Assembly (NCBI GenBank): GCA_017474925.1
Contig: JAFVGN010000042.1
Location: forward strand, 1-64,000
From: Prevotella sp.
Lineage (GTDB): Bacteria > Bacteroidota > Bacteroidia > Bacteroidales > Bacteroidaceae
Direction: 5' to 3'
DNA: 64,000 bases
This document shows positions 8,449 to 18,016 of the stretch, piece after piece (the first letter of the stretch is position 1; the number at the start of each line of letters is the position of its first letter). The translations under genes and the position numbers were made by a program. The notes beneath the pieces were generated by a model. That model was not told the DNA's origin and did no database searches. It saw only the letters and a list, made by a program, of their open reading frames with translations.

Positions 8449-9650
8449 ACGAGCACAAGATCATCAACGACCCCGTTTTCGGATTTATCAAAATAAAACA
8501 CGGACTGCTGTACGACATCGTGCAGCATCCGTTGTTTCAGCGCCTAAACCGTATCAACCAGCTGGGACTGGCCTCGGCAGTTTATCCCGGAGCAAGGCAT
8601 ACGCGCTTCCAGCATTCACTCGGAGCATTCTACCTGATGACAGAGGCTGTGAAGTCGCTGCGCGAGAAAGGCGTATACATCTTCGACTCGGAAGCGGAAG
8701 CCGTACAAGCAGCCATCCTGATGCACGACATCGGACACGGACCATTTTCGCATGTCCTGGAAAACACCTTGATACACGGCGTCTCGCATGAAGACATAGG
8801 ACTGATGATGATGGAGAAGATGAACCACGACCTCAGGGGACAGCTGGCATTGGCCATCAGCATCTTCAAGGACGAATATCCCAACAAAATTTTCCACCAG
8901 CTGATATCGTCACAACTAGATATGGACCGTCTGGACTATCTTCGACGGGACTCTTTCTATACAGGCGTGACGGAGGGTAACATCGGCTCTGCCCGCATCA
9001 TCAAGATGCTGAATGTGAAAGACGACAGGCTGGTGGTCGACGCCAAGGGTATCTACTCGATAGAAAACTACCTGACAACCCGTCGGCTTATGTACTGGCA
9101 AGTGTATCTGCACAAGACCGCTGTCGGCTACGAGAAAATACTGGTAAACACGCTGACCAGGGCACGCGACCTGGTAAGGAAGGGGTATGATCTCTTTGCA
9201 CCCCCTGCCCTGGCCTACTTCCTGCGGCACGACACCGTTGACAGCGAAAGGTCGCTGGAGATTTTTGCAGACTTGGACGATTCGGACATCTGGAGTTCGA
9301 TGAAAGCGTGGAAACACTCCGACGACCCCATCTTGGCCACTCTGGCAACAGACATGACCGACCGTCACTTGTTCAAGGTAGAAATCAGCGAAGAACCTCC
9401 TTCAGAAGAGTATATCGACCAAATAGCCAGAAACATTGCCCAACGGATGAACATAGCCTACGAAGACACGCACTACATGATGAGCCTGACGGAAATTGGC
9501 AAGGACATGTACAACCCAGAAGACGACAGCATCGGGATTCTTTACAAAGATGGAACGATAAAAGACATCGCAGAAGCTTCAGAAATCTTAAATGTACAGC
9601 TGCTTTCCAAAAAAATCCGTAAATATTACCTTTGTTATCAACGTTTTTAA
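8445..9650 (+). CDS. HD-domain phosphohydrolase (dGTPase/SAMHD1-like)
   Basis: 401 residues with the full HD metal site: ARHTRFQHSLGAFYL (first His), MHDIGHGPFSH (HD pair plus His) and DMDRLDYLRRD (distal Asp). The layout is that of the YdhJ/SAMHD1-like group of dNTP triphosphohydrolases and related phosphatases. The true substrate cannot be read from sequence; a nucleotide is the likeliest. Its ATG overlaps the preceding stop by four bases. The lpxD promoter begins immediately after its stop. Confidence 0.85.
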   Translation: MNEHKIINDPVFGFIKIKHGLLYDIVQHPLFQRLNRINQLGLASAVYPGARHTRFQHSLGAFYLMTEAVKSLREKGVYIFDSEAEAVQAAILMHDIGHGPFSHVLENTLIHGVSHEDIGLMMMEKMNHDLRGQLALAISIFKDEYPNKIFHQLISSQLDMDRLDYLRRDSFYTGVTEGNIGSARIIKMLNVKDDRLVVDAKGIYSIENYLTTRRLMYWQVYLHKTAVGYEKILVNTLTRARDLVRKGYDLFAPPALAYFLRHDTVDSERSLEIFADLDDSDIWSSMKAWKHSDDPILATLATDMTDRHLFKVEISEEPPSEEYIDQIARNIAQRMNIAYEDTHYMMSLTEIGKDMYNPEDDSIGILYKDGTIKDIAEASEILNVQLLSKKIRKYYLCYQRF

Positions 9651-9661
9651 ATAAAATTTAG

Positions 9662-9669
9662 TACCTTTG
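9662..9669 (+). promoter_or_regulatory. -7 box for the lpxD operon
   Basis: TACCTTTG directly after the HD gene stop. It rules out the GTG at 9669 as the lpxD start and supports ATG 9696 or 9699. No good TTTG sits at the normal -33 spacing. Confidence 0.55.
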
Positions 9670-9695
9670 TGGACGTTTTATTAAACTTTGTCGAA

Positions 9696-10682
9696 ATGAT
9701 GGAATTTACAGCCAAACAAATAGCAGAATTTATTGGAGGCCACGTAGAAGGTAACGAACAGGCCACCGTCCACACCTTTGCGAAAATTGAAGAAGGGAAA
9801 GAAGGAGCAATAACCTTCCTCTCAAATCCTAAATACACCCAATACATCTACGACACCAAAGCCAGCATTGTGCTGGTAAACGACAACTTGGAGCTGGAAC
9901 ATCCTGTCAGCACTACGCTCATACGCGTTCCCAACGCCTATGAGAGCGTGGCCAAGCTGCTACAGCTGTATGCTTCGTCTCTGCCCAAGAAGACGGGGAT
10001 TGACCCGCTGGCTTTTGTTTCGCCCTCTGCTCAGATTGGCAAAGATGTCTATATCGCTCCCTTCGCATACGTCGGAGAAGGAGTGAAAATAGGTGACGGA
10101 ACACGTATCTTCCCCCATGTGACCATCTATGACGGATGCCAAATTGGGAAAAACGTCACCATACATGCCGGTGCGGTTATTGGTGCCGACGGTTTCGGCT
10201 TTGCCCCCAATACAGAAGGTTATGAAAAGATACCTCAGATAGGTATCGTCATCATTGAAGACAATGTTGAGATTGGTGCCAACACCTGTATAGACCGTTC
10301 TACCATGGGCCAGACAATCATCCACGAAGGTGTCAAACTGGACAACCTCATTCAGGTGGCACACAACTGCGAAATCGGCCAGAACACAGTTATGTCGGCA
10401 CAGGCTGGCATGGCAGGTTCCACCAAAATCGGAGCATGGTGCATGGTTGGTGGACAGGCTGGCTTCTCCGGCCACATCCACGTAGCCGACAAAACCATGG
10501 TAGGTGCCCAATGTGGTGTCATCAACAACACCAAGGGCAACGGCGAAACGCTGATTGGATCGCCTGCCATGGACCCGAAGGATTTCTTCAAGGCCAAGGC
10601 CCTTTACCGCCGTTTGCCAGATATGTATAAGGAAATCAGCGCCCTCCGAAAAGAAATAGAAGAACTCAAGAAAAACAAATAA
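9696..10682 (+). CDS. lpxD: UDP-3-O-(3-hydroxyacyl)glucosamine N-acyltransferase
   Basis: Third step of lipid A synthesis: adds the N-linked hydroxyacyl chain from acyl-ACP. From ATG 9696 the protein is 328 residues (327 from 9699) and begins [15 protein letters not shown]. An N-terminal uridine-binding domain is followed by left-handed beta-helix hexapeptide repeats ([20 protein letters not shown] and similar). The catalytic His lies in [10 protein letters not shown] short C-terminal helix ([18 protein letters not shown]) is typical of the trimer. It leads the run lpxD-lpxC/fabZ-lpxA-miaA-PBP with gaps of about 8-16 bp. Confidence 0.94.
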   Translation: MMEFTAKQIAEFIGGHVEGNEQATVHTFAKIEEGKEGAITFLSNPKYTQYIYDTKASIVLVNDNLELEHPVSTTLIRVPNAYESVAKLLQLYASSLPKKTGIDPLAFVSPSAQIGKDVYIAPFAYVGEGVKIGDGTRIFPHVTIYDGCQIGKNVTIHAGAVIGADGFGFAPNTEGYEKIPQIGIVIIEDNVEIGANTCIDRSTMGQTIIHEGVKLDNLIQVAHNCEIGQNTVMSAQAGMAGSTKIGAWCMVGGQAGFSGHIHVADKTMVGAQCGVINNTKGNGETLIGSPAMDPKDFFKAKALYRRLPDMYKEISALRKEIEELKKNK

Positions 10683-10690
10683 TACGCCAT

Positions 10691-12073
10691 ATGAAACAAA
10701 AAACTCTAAAAGGCAGTTTTTCGCTCTTTGGAAAAGGACTGCATACAGGTTTAAATCTGACGGTAACATTCAACCCCGCAGCTGAAAACACCGGTTACAA
10801 GATACAACGCATAGACCTGGAAGGAGAACCCATCATCGATGCCATAGCAGAAAATGTGATTGACACCCAACGCGGTACAGTACTTGGCAAGGGAGAAGCT
10901 CGTGTGTCAACTGTGGAACATGGCCTCTCGGCACTCTATGCCTTAGGGATTGACAACTGTCTCATGCAGGTCAACGGACCAGAATTCCCCATTCTCGACG
11001 GATCAGCCATCCAGTATGTTGAAAAAATCAGGGAGGTGGGTGTAGAAGAACAGAATGCGCCCAAAGACTGGTACATCATCCGCAAGAAGATTGAAGTCAA
11101 GGACGACTCAACCGGTTCATGCATTACCATACTGCCAGACGAAGACTTTTCGATTACGGCCATGTGCTCATTCGAGTCGAAATTCATCAATTCGCAGTTT
11201 GCTACGCTCGACAATCCACAGGACTACCCGAAGGAGATTGCACCGGCAAGGACTTTCGTCTTTGTCAGAGACATAGAACCGTTGCTGCAGGCCAATCTCA
11301 TCAAGGGCGGCGACTTGGACAATGCCATCGTGATGTACGAGCGGCAAATTTCCCAAGAACAGCTGGACAAACTGGCCGACATGCTCAAAGTTGAGCATCG
11401 CGATGCAACCGAACTGGGCTACATACAGCACAAGCCGCTGGTATGGGAGAACGAGTGTACGCGACACAAGCTGCTCGACATCATAGGCGACATGGCCCTG
11501 ATTGGCAAACCCATCAAGGGACGTATTGTTGCCACGCGACCGGGACATACCATCAACAACAAGTTTGCCCGCCAGATACGGAAGGAGATCAGAAAGCATG
11601 AAATACAGGCACCTATCTATGACCCCAACGAAGAGCCTGTGATGGATGTGAACAAAATCAGGGAATTGCTGCCCCACCGCTATCCCATGCAGCTGGTGGA
11701 CAAAGTCATATCGTTGGGCGCTAATACTATTGTGGGCATTAAGAATGTCACAGCCAACGAGCCTTTCTTCCAAGGTCATTTCCCCGAGGAGCCTGTCATG
11801 CCTGGAGTCCTGCAGATAGAAGCAATGGCACAATGCGGCGGCCTGCTGGTACTTAACACGCTGGAGGAGCCGGAACGGTGGAGCACCTATTTCATGAAAA
11901 TAGACAACGTGAAGTTCCGCCAGAAGGTTGTACCGGGCGACACCCTGCTTTTCAAAGTAGACCTGTTGGCTCCTGTACGACATGGCATCTCGTCGATGAA
12001 AGGCTACATCTTCGTCGGAGACCATGTAGTGGCAGAGGCTACCTTCACAGCACAAATCGTTAAGAACAAATAA
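10691..12073 (+). CDS. lpxC-fabZ: Bifunctional UDP-3-O-acyl-GlcNAc deacetylase / 3-hydroxyacyl-ACP dehydratase
   Basis: A 460-residue fusion usual in Bacteroidetes. Residues 1 to about 305 are LpxC, the zinc deacetylase that commits lipid A synthesis, with zinc and catalytic positions in STVEHGLSALYALG, HKLLDIIGDMALIG and PGHTINNKFA. From about 315 the FabZ part begins (IRELLPHRYPMQLVDKV), with the hot-dog-fold catalytic stretch GHFPEEPVMPGVLQIEAMAQ. FabZ dehydrates hydroxyacyl-ACP, the same acyl pool LpxA and LpxD use, so the fusion places competing reactions in one protein. Confidence 0.95.
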   Translation: MKQKTLKGSFSLFGKGLHTGLNLTVTFNPAAENTGYKIQRIDLEGEPIIDAIAENVIDTQRGTVLGKGEARVSTVEHGLSALYALGIDNCLMQVNGPEFPILDGSAIQYVEKIREVGVEEQNAPKDWYIIRKKIEVKDDSTGSCITILPDEDFSITAMCSFESKFINSQFATLDNPQDYPKEIAPARTFVFVRDIEPLLQANLIKGGDLDNAIVMYERQISQEQLDKLADMLKVEHRDATELGYIQHKPLVWENECTRHKLLDIIGDMALIGKPIKGRIVATRPGHTINNKFARQIRKEIRKHEIQAPIYDPNEEPVMDVNKIRELLPHRYPMQLVDKVISLGANTIVGIKNVTANEPFFQGHFPEEPVMPGVLQIEAMAQCGGLLVLNTLEEPERWSTYFMKIDNVKFRQKVVPGDTLLFKVDLLAPVRHGISSMKGYIFVGDHVVAEATFTAQIVKNK

Positions 12074-12087
12074 GAAAACATAGTTAT

Positions 12088-12858
12088 ATGAACCAGATAC
12101 ATCCCCTGGCAGTAGTAGACCCAACAGCCCAATTGGGAGACAACAACATCATTGGCCCGTTTTGTGTGATAGACAAAAATGTTGTCATTGGCGACAACAA
12201 CAAGTTCCTGAACAATGTCACCATACACTTCGGCGCACGTATAGGCAATGGAAATGAATTCTTCCCAGGAGCTTCTATCTCTACTAAGCCTCAGGATCTG
12301 AAATTCAAGGGCGAGGAAACGACATGCGAGATTGGTGACAACAACAGTATCCGCGAGAATGTAACAATTAGCCGCGGCACCGCCTCGAAAGGCAAGACGG
12401 TAGTGGGCAACGGAAACTTGCTGATGGAGAATATGCATGTAGCCCACGACTGTGTTATCGGCAACGGCTGCATCATTGGAAACTCGACAAAATTTGCCGG
12501 AGAGGTGGTGATTGAAGATTTTGCCATCATCTCTGCAACCTGTCTCTTCCACCAGTTCTGCCGTGTGGGTAGCTACATCATGTTCCAAGGAGGCTCGCGT
12601 ACGTCACAAGACATTCCTCCTTATGTCATTGCCGGCAAAGAACCTGTACGCTATGCCGGCGTCAACTTGATAGGGCTGCGCCGACGCGGTTTCCCGAACG
12701 AAACCATCGAAGCCATACACGATGCTTATCGCATCATTTATGCCCAAGGAGTGCTGAAGGACGGCATTGCCGAAGCACGGGCAAAATACCCTCAATCGAA
12801 AGAAGTGGAGTATATCTGCTCGTTTATCGAGAACTCTAAACGAGGCGTGATCAGATAA
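12088..12858 (+). CDS. lpxA: UDP-GlcNAc 3-O-acyltransferase
   Basis: First acylation of UDP-GlcNAc in lipid A synthesis. 256 residues, matching the family length. Regular hexapeptide repeats occupy roughly residues 5-190 (for example LGDNNIIGPFCVIDKNVVIG), with the catalytic His in NMHVAHDCVIGNGCIIGN. The C-terminal helical part includes GLRRRGFPNETIEAIHDAYR. It sits 14 bp after lpxC-fabZ and 16 bp before miaA in the same operon. Confidence 0.95.
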   Translation: MNQIHPLAVVDPTAQLGDNNIIGPFCVIDKNVVIGDNNKFLNNVTIHFGARIGNGNEFFPGASISTKPQDLKFKGEETTCEIGDNNSIRENVTISRGTASKGKTVVGNGNLLMENMHVAHDCVIGNGCIIGNSTKFAGEVVIEDFAIISATCLFHQFCRVGSYIMFQGGSRTSQDIPPYVIAGKEPVRYAGVNLIGLRRRGFPNETIEAIHDAYRIIYAQGVLKDGIAEARAKYPQSKEVEYICSFIENSKRGVIR

Positions 12859-12874
12859 TGTTAAAAGATGAGTT

Positions 12875-13777
12875 GTGAGTAGTGAGGGACAAACGCTAAT
12901 AGTGATTACGGGACCGACAGCTGTGGGTAAGACTGATCTCACGATTGAGCTGGCACGACACTACGACATACCCATCATCAATGCCGATTCCCGACAGATT
13001 TATCGTGAACTAAAAATCGGTACTGCTGCCCCTTCAGAAGAACAGCTTCGACTAGCCAAGCACTACTTCGTAGGCAACAAAAGCATACATGACTACTACA
13101 ACGCCTCGATGTACGAGCAAGACGTGCTGGAGCTGATGAAGGCACAACCCACACACTTCAACATTCTATCAGGCGGAAGCATGATGTACATTGATGCCGT
13201 GTGTAACGGAATTGACGACATACCGACTATCCGCGATGATATACGGGAACAAATGAAGCAACGCTACCAAGAAATGGGTTTGGAGGTCCTTTGTGAAGAA
13301 CTGAAGAAACTGGATCCAGAACACTATGAAGTGGTAGACCGACAGAACCCACGGCGCGTCATACATGCTCTGGAGATATGCTACCAAACAGGACGTACCT
13401 ATACTTCTTTCCGGAAACAGCAGCAAAAAGCCAGACCATTCCGCATAGTCAAGATAGGACTCAACCGGGAGCGTGAAGAACTCTACAACAGAATTAACCA
13501 GCGTGTGGACAAAATGATAGAAGACGGACTAGCTGAAGAGGCCGAAAGACTCTATCCTATGCGAGAACTCAATGCACTTAATACTGTGGGATACAAAGAG
13601 ATGTTCGCCTATTTGGATGGACGCTGGACATTGGAAGAAGCCATAGAACGTATGAAAGGCAATACGCGACGCTACGCGCGCAAGCAACTGACATGGTTTA
13701 AGCGTGACCCACAGATGTGCTGGTTCCACCCTGACAACAAACAAGAAATACTGAAATACATTGCTCAATATGAATAA
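12875..13777 (+). CDS. miaA: tRNA dimethylallyltransferase
   Basis: Transfers a dimethylallyl group to A37 of tRNAs reading UNN codons. 300 residues from a GTG start at 12875; the nearby ATG at 12869 reads into a stop after four codons. Motifs: P-loop GPTAVGKTDL, NADSRQIYRELKIGTAAPS, and SGGSMMYIDAV, in which Ser takes the place of the Thr usual in E. coli-type GGT. QNPRRVIHALEI follows, and the C-terminal RMKGNTRRYARKQLTWFK. The stop lies inside the start of the PBP gene downstream (8-bp overlap with ATG 13770). Confidence 0.94.
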   Translation: MSSEGQTLIVITGPTAVGKTDLTIELARHYDIPIINADSRQIYRELKIGTAAPSEEQLRLAKHYFVGNKSIHDYYNASMYEQDVLELMKAQPTHFNILSGGSMMYIDAVCNGIDDIPTIRDDIREQMKQRYQEMGLEVLCEELKKLDPEHYEVVDRQNPRRVIHALEICYQTGRTYTSFRKQQQKARPFRIVKIGLNREREELYNRINQRVDKMIEDGLAEEAERLYPMRELNALNTVGYKEMFAYLDGRWTLEEAIERMKGNTRRYARKQLTWFKRDPQMCWFHPDNKQEILKYIAQYE

Positions 13778-16235
13778 GTACGCGAACAAAATTGTCAACA
13801 TCCACCACATAATATGGAAATGGTACAAGGGATTGTATCAAGGACGTCCTTGGTATGTTAAGACGAGTGTAGGCTTCGCTTCATTTATCATACTATTCCT
13901 GCTCTACCTCGTCATGGTCGACATCAACTTCTTGTGGCTTTTCGGCAAGTCGCCATCCATGCAAACCATCATGCATCCCAAGACCATTCAAGCCTCTGAG
14001 CTTTACAGCGCCGACGGACAGCTCATCGGAAAATACTTCAGCGAGAACCGTACCCCTGTAGAATATGAAGAAGTGGCCCCTGTATTCTGGCGGGCATTGA
14101 TTGATACTGAGGATGAACGGTTCTATAAGCACTTCGGTATCGACTTCCAAGCCGTCTTTGCTGCATTGAAAGACTACATCGTACATCATGACGCTCGCGG
14201 AGCCTCCACGATCACCCAACAACTGGTCAAGAACATGTTCCGAGTACGAACAGAGTATTCTACGGGCTTGCTGGGCAATATCCCCGGGGTAAAGATGCTC
14301 ATTATGAAAAGCAAAGAGTGGATTACAGCAGTTAAGATTGAGATGTTCTTTGACAAAAAGCAGATTCTGACCATGTATGCCAACACCGTGGACTTTGGTT
14401 CCAATGCTTTTGGCATCAAGACTGCCGCCAAGACTTATTTCGGAACGACACCCAAGCAACTTACTGCCGACCAGGCTGCAGTACTTGTCGGGCTGCTTAA
14501 GGCAACCACCTATTATAATCCCCGTATCAACCCAAAGAACGCATTGTCACGCCGAAATGTTGTACTGGGAAACATGCTGAAGCATAAGGACGTGACACAG
14601 GAAGAATACGACTCTCTGGCCGAGAAACCCATCAACCTTGACTACAATGTGGAGAACAACTATGACGGTCAGGCCCAGTATTTCCGCGAAGCCGTCAAGA
14701 ACTATCTCAGGGCATGGTGCGACGACAACGGCTACGACCTATATAGGGACGGCCTGAAAATCTATACGACCATTGACACCCGTATGCAGAAATATGCCGA
14801 GCAGGCTGCCAACAAACAGATGCGCCAGGTACAGCGCAACTTCAACTCACATTGGGGAAATACCAATCCTTGGCAGGATGAACGGCATCAGGAGATTCCC
14901 AACTTCATTGAGGACCTGGCCAAGAAAACACCTTACTATAAATACCTGAACCAGAAATATGACGGAAACAAGGACTCTATAGACTATTATCTCAATCTGC
15001 CTCATCATGTGAAGCTTTTCGACTATGAGAACGGCACGATAGAAAAAGAGATTTCAACCCTTGACAGCATCCGCTATATGGAACATTTCATGCATTGCGG
15101 TTTTGTGTCGATAGAACCTCAGACAGGACATGTCAAGGCATGGGTTGGCGACATCGATTTCCGCACATGGAAATACGACAAAGTCACAGCCATGCGTCAG
15201 CCGGGATCTACCTTTAAGCTCTTTGTATACACAGAAGCCATGAACCAAGGGCTTACTCCCTGTGACCAACGCGTAGACTCCTACTTCGCCATGAAGGTCA
15301 TGGACAAGGGCAAGGAAGTGACGTGGGCACCAACGAATGCGAACGGATACTTTACTGGCGACTCGATGCCACTCAAGGCAGCATTTGCACAAAGTATTAA
15401 CAGCGTTGCAGTCAAATTAGGCCAAGAGGTTGGCATCAACCGCATAGTCAACACAGCTCATGCCATGGGTATCAAGTCTCGGCTTGACCCCACCCCATCG
15501 CTAACCCTTGGTAGTAGCGACGTCAACCTCTTAGAGCTGGTCAATGGCTATGCCACAGTAGCCAACGACGGCAAGATGCACGAACCTGTTCTTGTCACCC
15601 GTATTCTGGACCGTGACGGACAGGAAATATATACTGCGCCTACAGCAGAAACCCAAGCCATACCTTACCGTTCGGCATACCTCGTACAGCAACTGCTGCT
15701 GGGCGGACTTCGTGAACCCGGTGCTACGAGTATGAGTCTATGGGGTTATGTGGGAAAATACAATGATACTGAGTTTGGAGGAAAGACAGGCACATCGAAC
15801 AACCACTCCGATGCCTGGTTTGTAGGGGTCAGCCCGCATCTAGTGGCTGGTGCCTGGGTAGGCGGAGAATACCGTTGTATCCACTTCCGTACAGGACAGT
15901 TAGGACAAGGGTCGCGTACTGCTCTGCCCATTTGTGGCTATTTCTTTGAATCGGTATTGGGCGACCCTGCTTTCAAGCAATACCACGGTAAGTTCGGCAA
16001 ACCCAAGGATGCTGACGTACGTGCTGAGATGTACACCTGTGCCAGCTATTACCACCGACGCGATACAGACTCTATTGCAACTGACAGCCTGGCGATAGAA
16101 CAGGAAATGGAAATGGTACTTGACGAGTTCGGCAACGAGGTTATCAGGCCCAAGGAACATAAAGAGGAAGGTAGGCAACAGCCGCAACCCGATGAACCAC
16201 AGGCTGCAACAGAGCCTAAAGAAGCAGAAGACTGA
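13770..16235 (+). CDS. mrcA: Class A penicillin-binding protein (transglycosylase/transpeptidase)
   Basis: Polymerises and cross-links peptidoglycan. From ATG 13770 (a TTG at 13761 is an alternative) the protein is 821 residues: short cytoplasmic tail, one transmembrane helix around GFASFIILFLLYLVMVD, then a GT51 domain with DTEDERFYKHFGIDF and GASTITQQLVKNMF. The transpeptidase domain shows the active-site PGSTFK, QSINS and GGKTGTSNNH. The C-terminal 50 residues are Glu/Gln/Pro-rich and probably disordered. It overlaps miaA by 8 bp, so the two may be translationally coupled. Confidence 0.94.
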   Translation: MNKYANKIVNIHHIIWKWYKGLYQGRPWYVKTSVGFASFIILFLLYLVMVDINFLWLFGKSPSMQTIMHPKTIQASELYSADGQLIGKYFSENRTPVEYEEVAPVFWRALIDTEDERFYKHFGIDFQAVFAALKDYIVHHDARGASTITQQLVKNMFRVRTEYSTGLLGNIPGVKMLIMKSKEWITAVKIEMFFDKKQILTMYANTVDFGSNAFGIKTAAKTYFGTTPKQLTADQAAVLVGLLKATTYYNPRINPKNALSRRNVVLGNMLKHKDVTQEEYDSLAEKPINLDYNVENNYDGQAQYFREAVKNYLRAWCDDNGYDLYRDGLKIYTTIDTRMQKYAEQAANKQMRQVQRNFNSHWGNTNPWQDERHQEIPNFIEDLAKKTPYYKYLNQKYDGNKDSIDYYLNLPHHVKLFDYENGTIEKEISTLDSIRYMEHFMHCGFVSIEPQTGHVKAWVGDIDFRTWKYDKVTAMRQPGSTFKLFVYTEAMNQGLTPCDQRVDSYFAMKVMDKGKEVTWAPTNANGYFTGDSMPLKAAFAQSINSVAVKLGQEVGINRIVNTAHAMGIKSRLDPTPSLTLGSSDVNLLELVNGYATVANDGKMHEPVLVTRILDRDGQEIYTAPTAETQAIPYRSAYLVQQLLLGGLREPGATSMSLWGYVGKYNDTEFGGKTGTSNNHSDAWFVGVSPHLVAGAWVGGEYRCIHFRTGQLGQGSRTALPICGYFFESVLGDPAFKQYHGKFGKPKDADVRAEMYTCASYYHRRDTDSIATDSLAIEQEMEMVLDEFGNEVIRPKEHKEEGRQQPQPDEPQAATEPKEAED

Positions 16236-16246
16236 ATTCCGAAATA

Positions 16247-18016
16247 TTGAATACTGAGACAGAACAGATAGATCTTAACAATCAAGAGTGGCAACAGGCA
16301 CTTCAGATTATCCAGACCACCCGTCGCTCGCTATTCCTTACAGGGAAGGCGGGGACGGGTAAGTCCACTTTTCTACGCTATGTCGCCCAACATACCCAAA
16401 AGAAGCATGTCATATTGGCACCAACTGGTATCGCGGCTATTAACGCAGGAGGACAGACACTACATTCGTTCTTCAAGTTACCCTTTCATCCTCTACTGCC
16501 CAACGACTCACGCTATTCGCCTCGAAACATCCGCAAAACTCTCAAGTATAGCGGTATCACACTACAGCTTTTGCGCGAATTGGAACTCATTATCATTGAC
16601 GAGATTTCAATGGTACGTGCAGACATTATTGACTTCATTGACAAGGTGCTACGCATCTATTGCCGCAATATGCGAGAACCTTTCGGTGGAAAGCAGCTAC
16701 TCCTTGTAGGCGATATCTTCCAGCTGGAGCCGGTCATCAAGGAAGAAGAATGGCGACTATTGCAGCCTTTCTATGCCTCAGCTTACTTCTTCTCTGCCAA
16801 GGTATGGCAACAGATGCAGCTTGTCAGCATCGAATTACGCAAAGTGTACCGGCAAAACGACAGCCAGTTCATAGCACTCCTGGACCGCATCCGTCAGAAC
16901 CAAGCTACCGACAATGACCTGCAGGCCATTAATTCGAGATACAATAGCTCTAAAGATTCCGCGTCTTCCAAGGGAGAATCCGACCGATATTTGGAAATAA
17001 CCCTCGCCACCCGCCGCGACACGGTAGACTGGATTAACGAACAGCACCTTAACAAGTTGGATGGTAGCGTCACAATATTTAAAGGGACTATCAAAGGAGA
17101 ATTTCCACTTTCCTCCCTACCCGCTCCCATGGATTTGGAGCTGAAACCTGGGGCACAGGTTATCTTTACCCGCAACGACAAGGAAAAACGATGGGTAAAC
17201 GGCACTATCGGCATTGTCACAGGCATTGACCAGGAAGAAGGCATCATCGGAGTGTGTGATGAAGATGGAAATGAGTATGATGTGGGCGAGGAACTATGGG
17301 AAAACATGCGCTACACCTTTAACGAAAAAGAACAGAAGATAGAAGAAGAACTCCTTGGGACTTTCCAGCAGTTTCCACTACGCTTGGCTTGGGCCATCAC
17401 CGTACATAAGAGCCAAGGACTCACCTTCCGTCAGGTCAAAATTGACTTCTCTGGTGGTGGAGCCTTTGCCGGGGGGCAAACCTATGTTGCCTTGTCGCGC
17501 TGCACTTCTCTCAAGGGCATTACCCTAGAAGAACCTATTAGGCACTCTGACATCTTCGTACGTCCAGAAGTCATTGCATTTGCCCAACGATACAACGACG
17601 GTCAGCTCATGCGCAGGGCCATCTATGAAAGTAAGGCTGACCGTGAATACCATGATGCCATTGAGGCTTTCGACCGTCAAGACTTCGATGCTTTCTTGAA
17701 GAACTTCTTCCTGGCCATTCACTCACGATACGACATTGAACAGCCTATCGTACAGCGCTATATTCGACGTAAGCTCAACATCATTAAGCGGCAACAGCAA
17801 CAAATCAGCGAACTGGAGAACGACCTTCAACAGCAAAAAGATATGTTGAAACGGCTAGCGGCAGAATATGTCCTATTGGGAAAAGAATGCGAGGCAGAGC
17901 ATATGAGCGAAGCCGCTATCCGCAACTACGAAAAGGCCCTTAGCCTGTATCCGGATGCCTACGAAGCCGAACGCCGCATCAAGAAGCTCAAGAAAAAAGT
18001 TAGTCAGACTCGTTAA
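16247..18016 (+). CDS. Pif1-like AAA helicase with a coiled-coil/TPR-like C-terminus
   Basis: 589 residues from a TTG start at 16247; no ATG lies in frame before the P-loop. Walker A is LTGKAGTGKSTFLR, followed by LAPTGIAAINAGGQTLHSFF, Walker B LIIIDEISMV, and the late motifs AWAITVHKSQGLTF and GGQTYVALSRCTSL, as in the Pif1 branch of SF1B. After about residue 480 comes a helical stretch with a Gln-rich coiled coil (KRQQQQISELENDLQQQ) and one TPR-like unit (EAAIRNYEKALSLYPDAYEAE). It acts 5' to 3' on DNA by family; what the added tail does is unknown. The 3' end overlaps the convergent gene by 17 bp. Confidence 0.85.
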   Translation: MNTETEQIDLNNQEWQQALQIIQTTRRSLFLTGKAGTGKSTFLRYVAQHTQKKHVILAPTGIAAINAGGQTLHSFFKLPFHPLLPNDSRYSPRNIRKTLKYSGITLQLLRELELIIIDEISMVRADIIDFIDKVLRIYCRNMREPFGGKQLLLVGDIFQLEPVIKEEEWRLLQPFYASAYFFSAKVWQQMQLVSIELRKVYRQNDSQFIALLDRIRQNQATDNDLQAINSRYNSSKDSASSKGESDRYLEITLATRRDTVDWINEQHLNKLDGSVTIFKGTIKGEFPLSSLPAPMDLELKPGAQVIFTRNDKEKRWVNGTIGIVTGIDQEEGIIGVCDEDGNEYDVGEELWENMRYTFNEKEQKIEEELLGTFQQFPLRLAWAITVHKSQGLTFRQVKIDFSGGGAFAGGQTYVALSRCTSLKGITLEEPIRHSDIFVRPEVIAFAQRYNDGQLMRRAIYESKADREYHDAIEAFDRQDFDAFLKNFFLAIHSRYDIEQPIVQRYIRRKLNIIKRQQQQISELENDLQQQKDMLKRLAAEYVLLGKECEAEHMSEAAIRNYEKALSLYPDAYEAERRIKKLKKKVSQTR

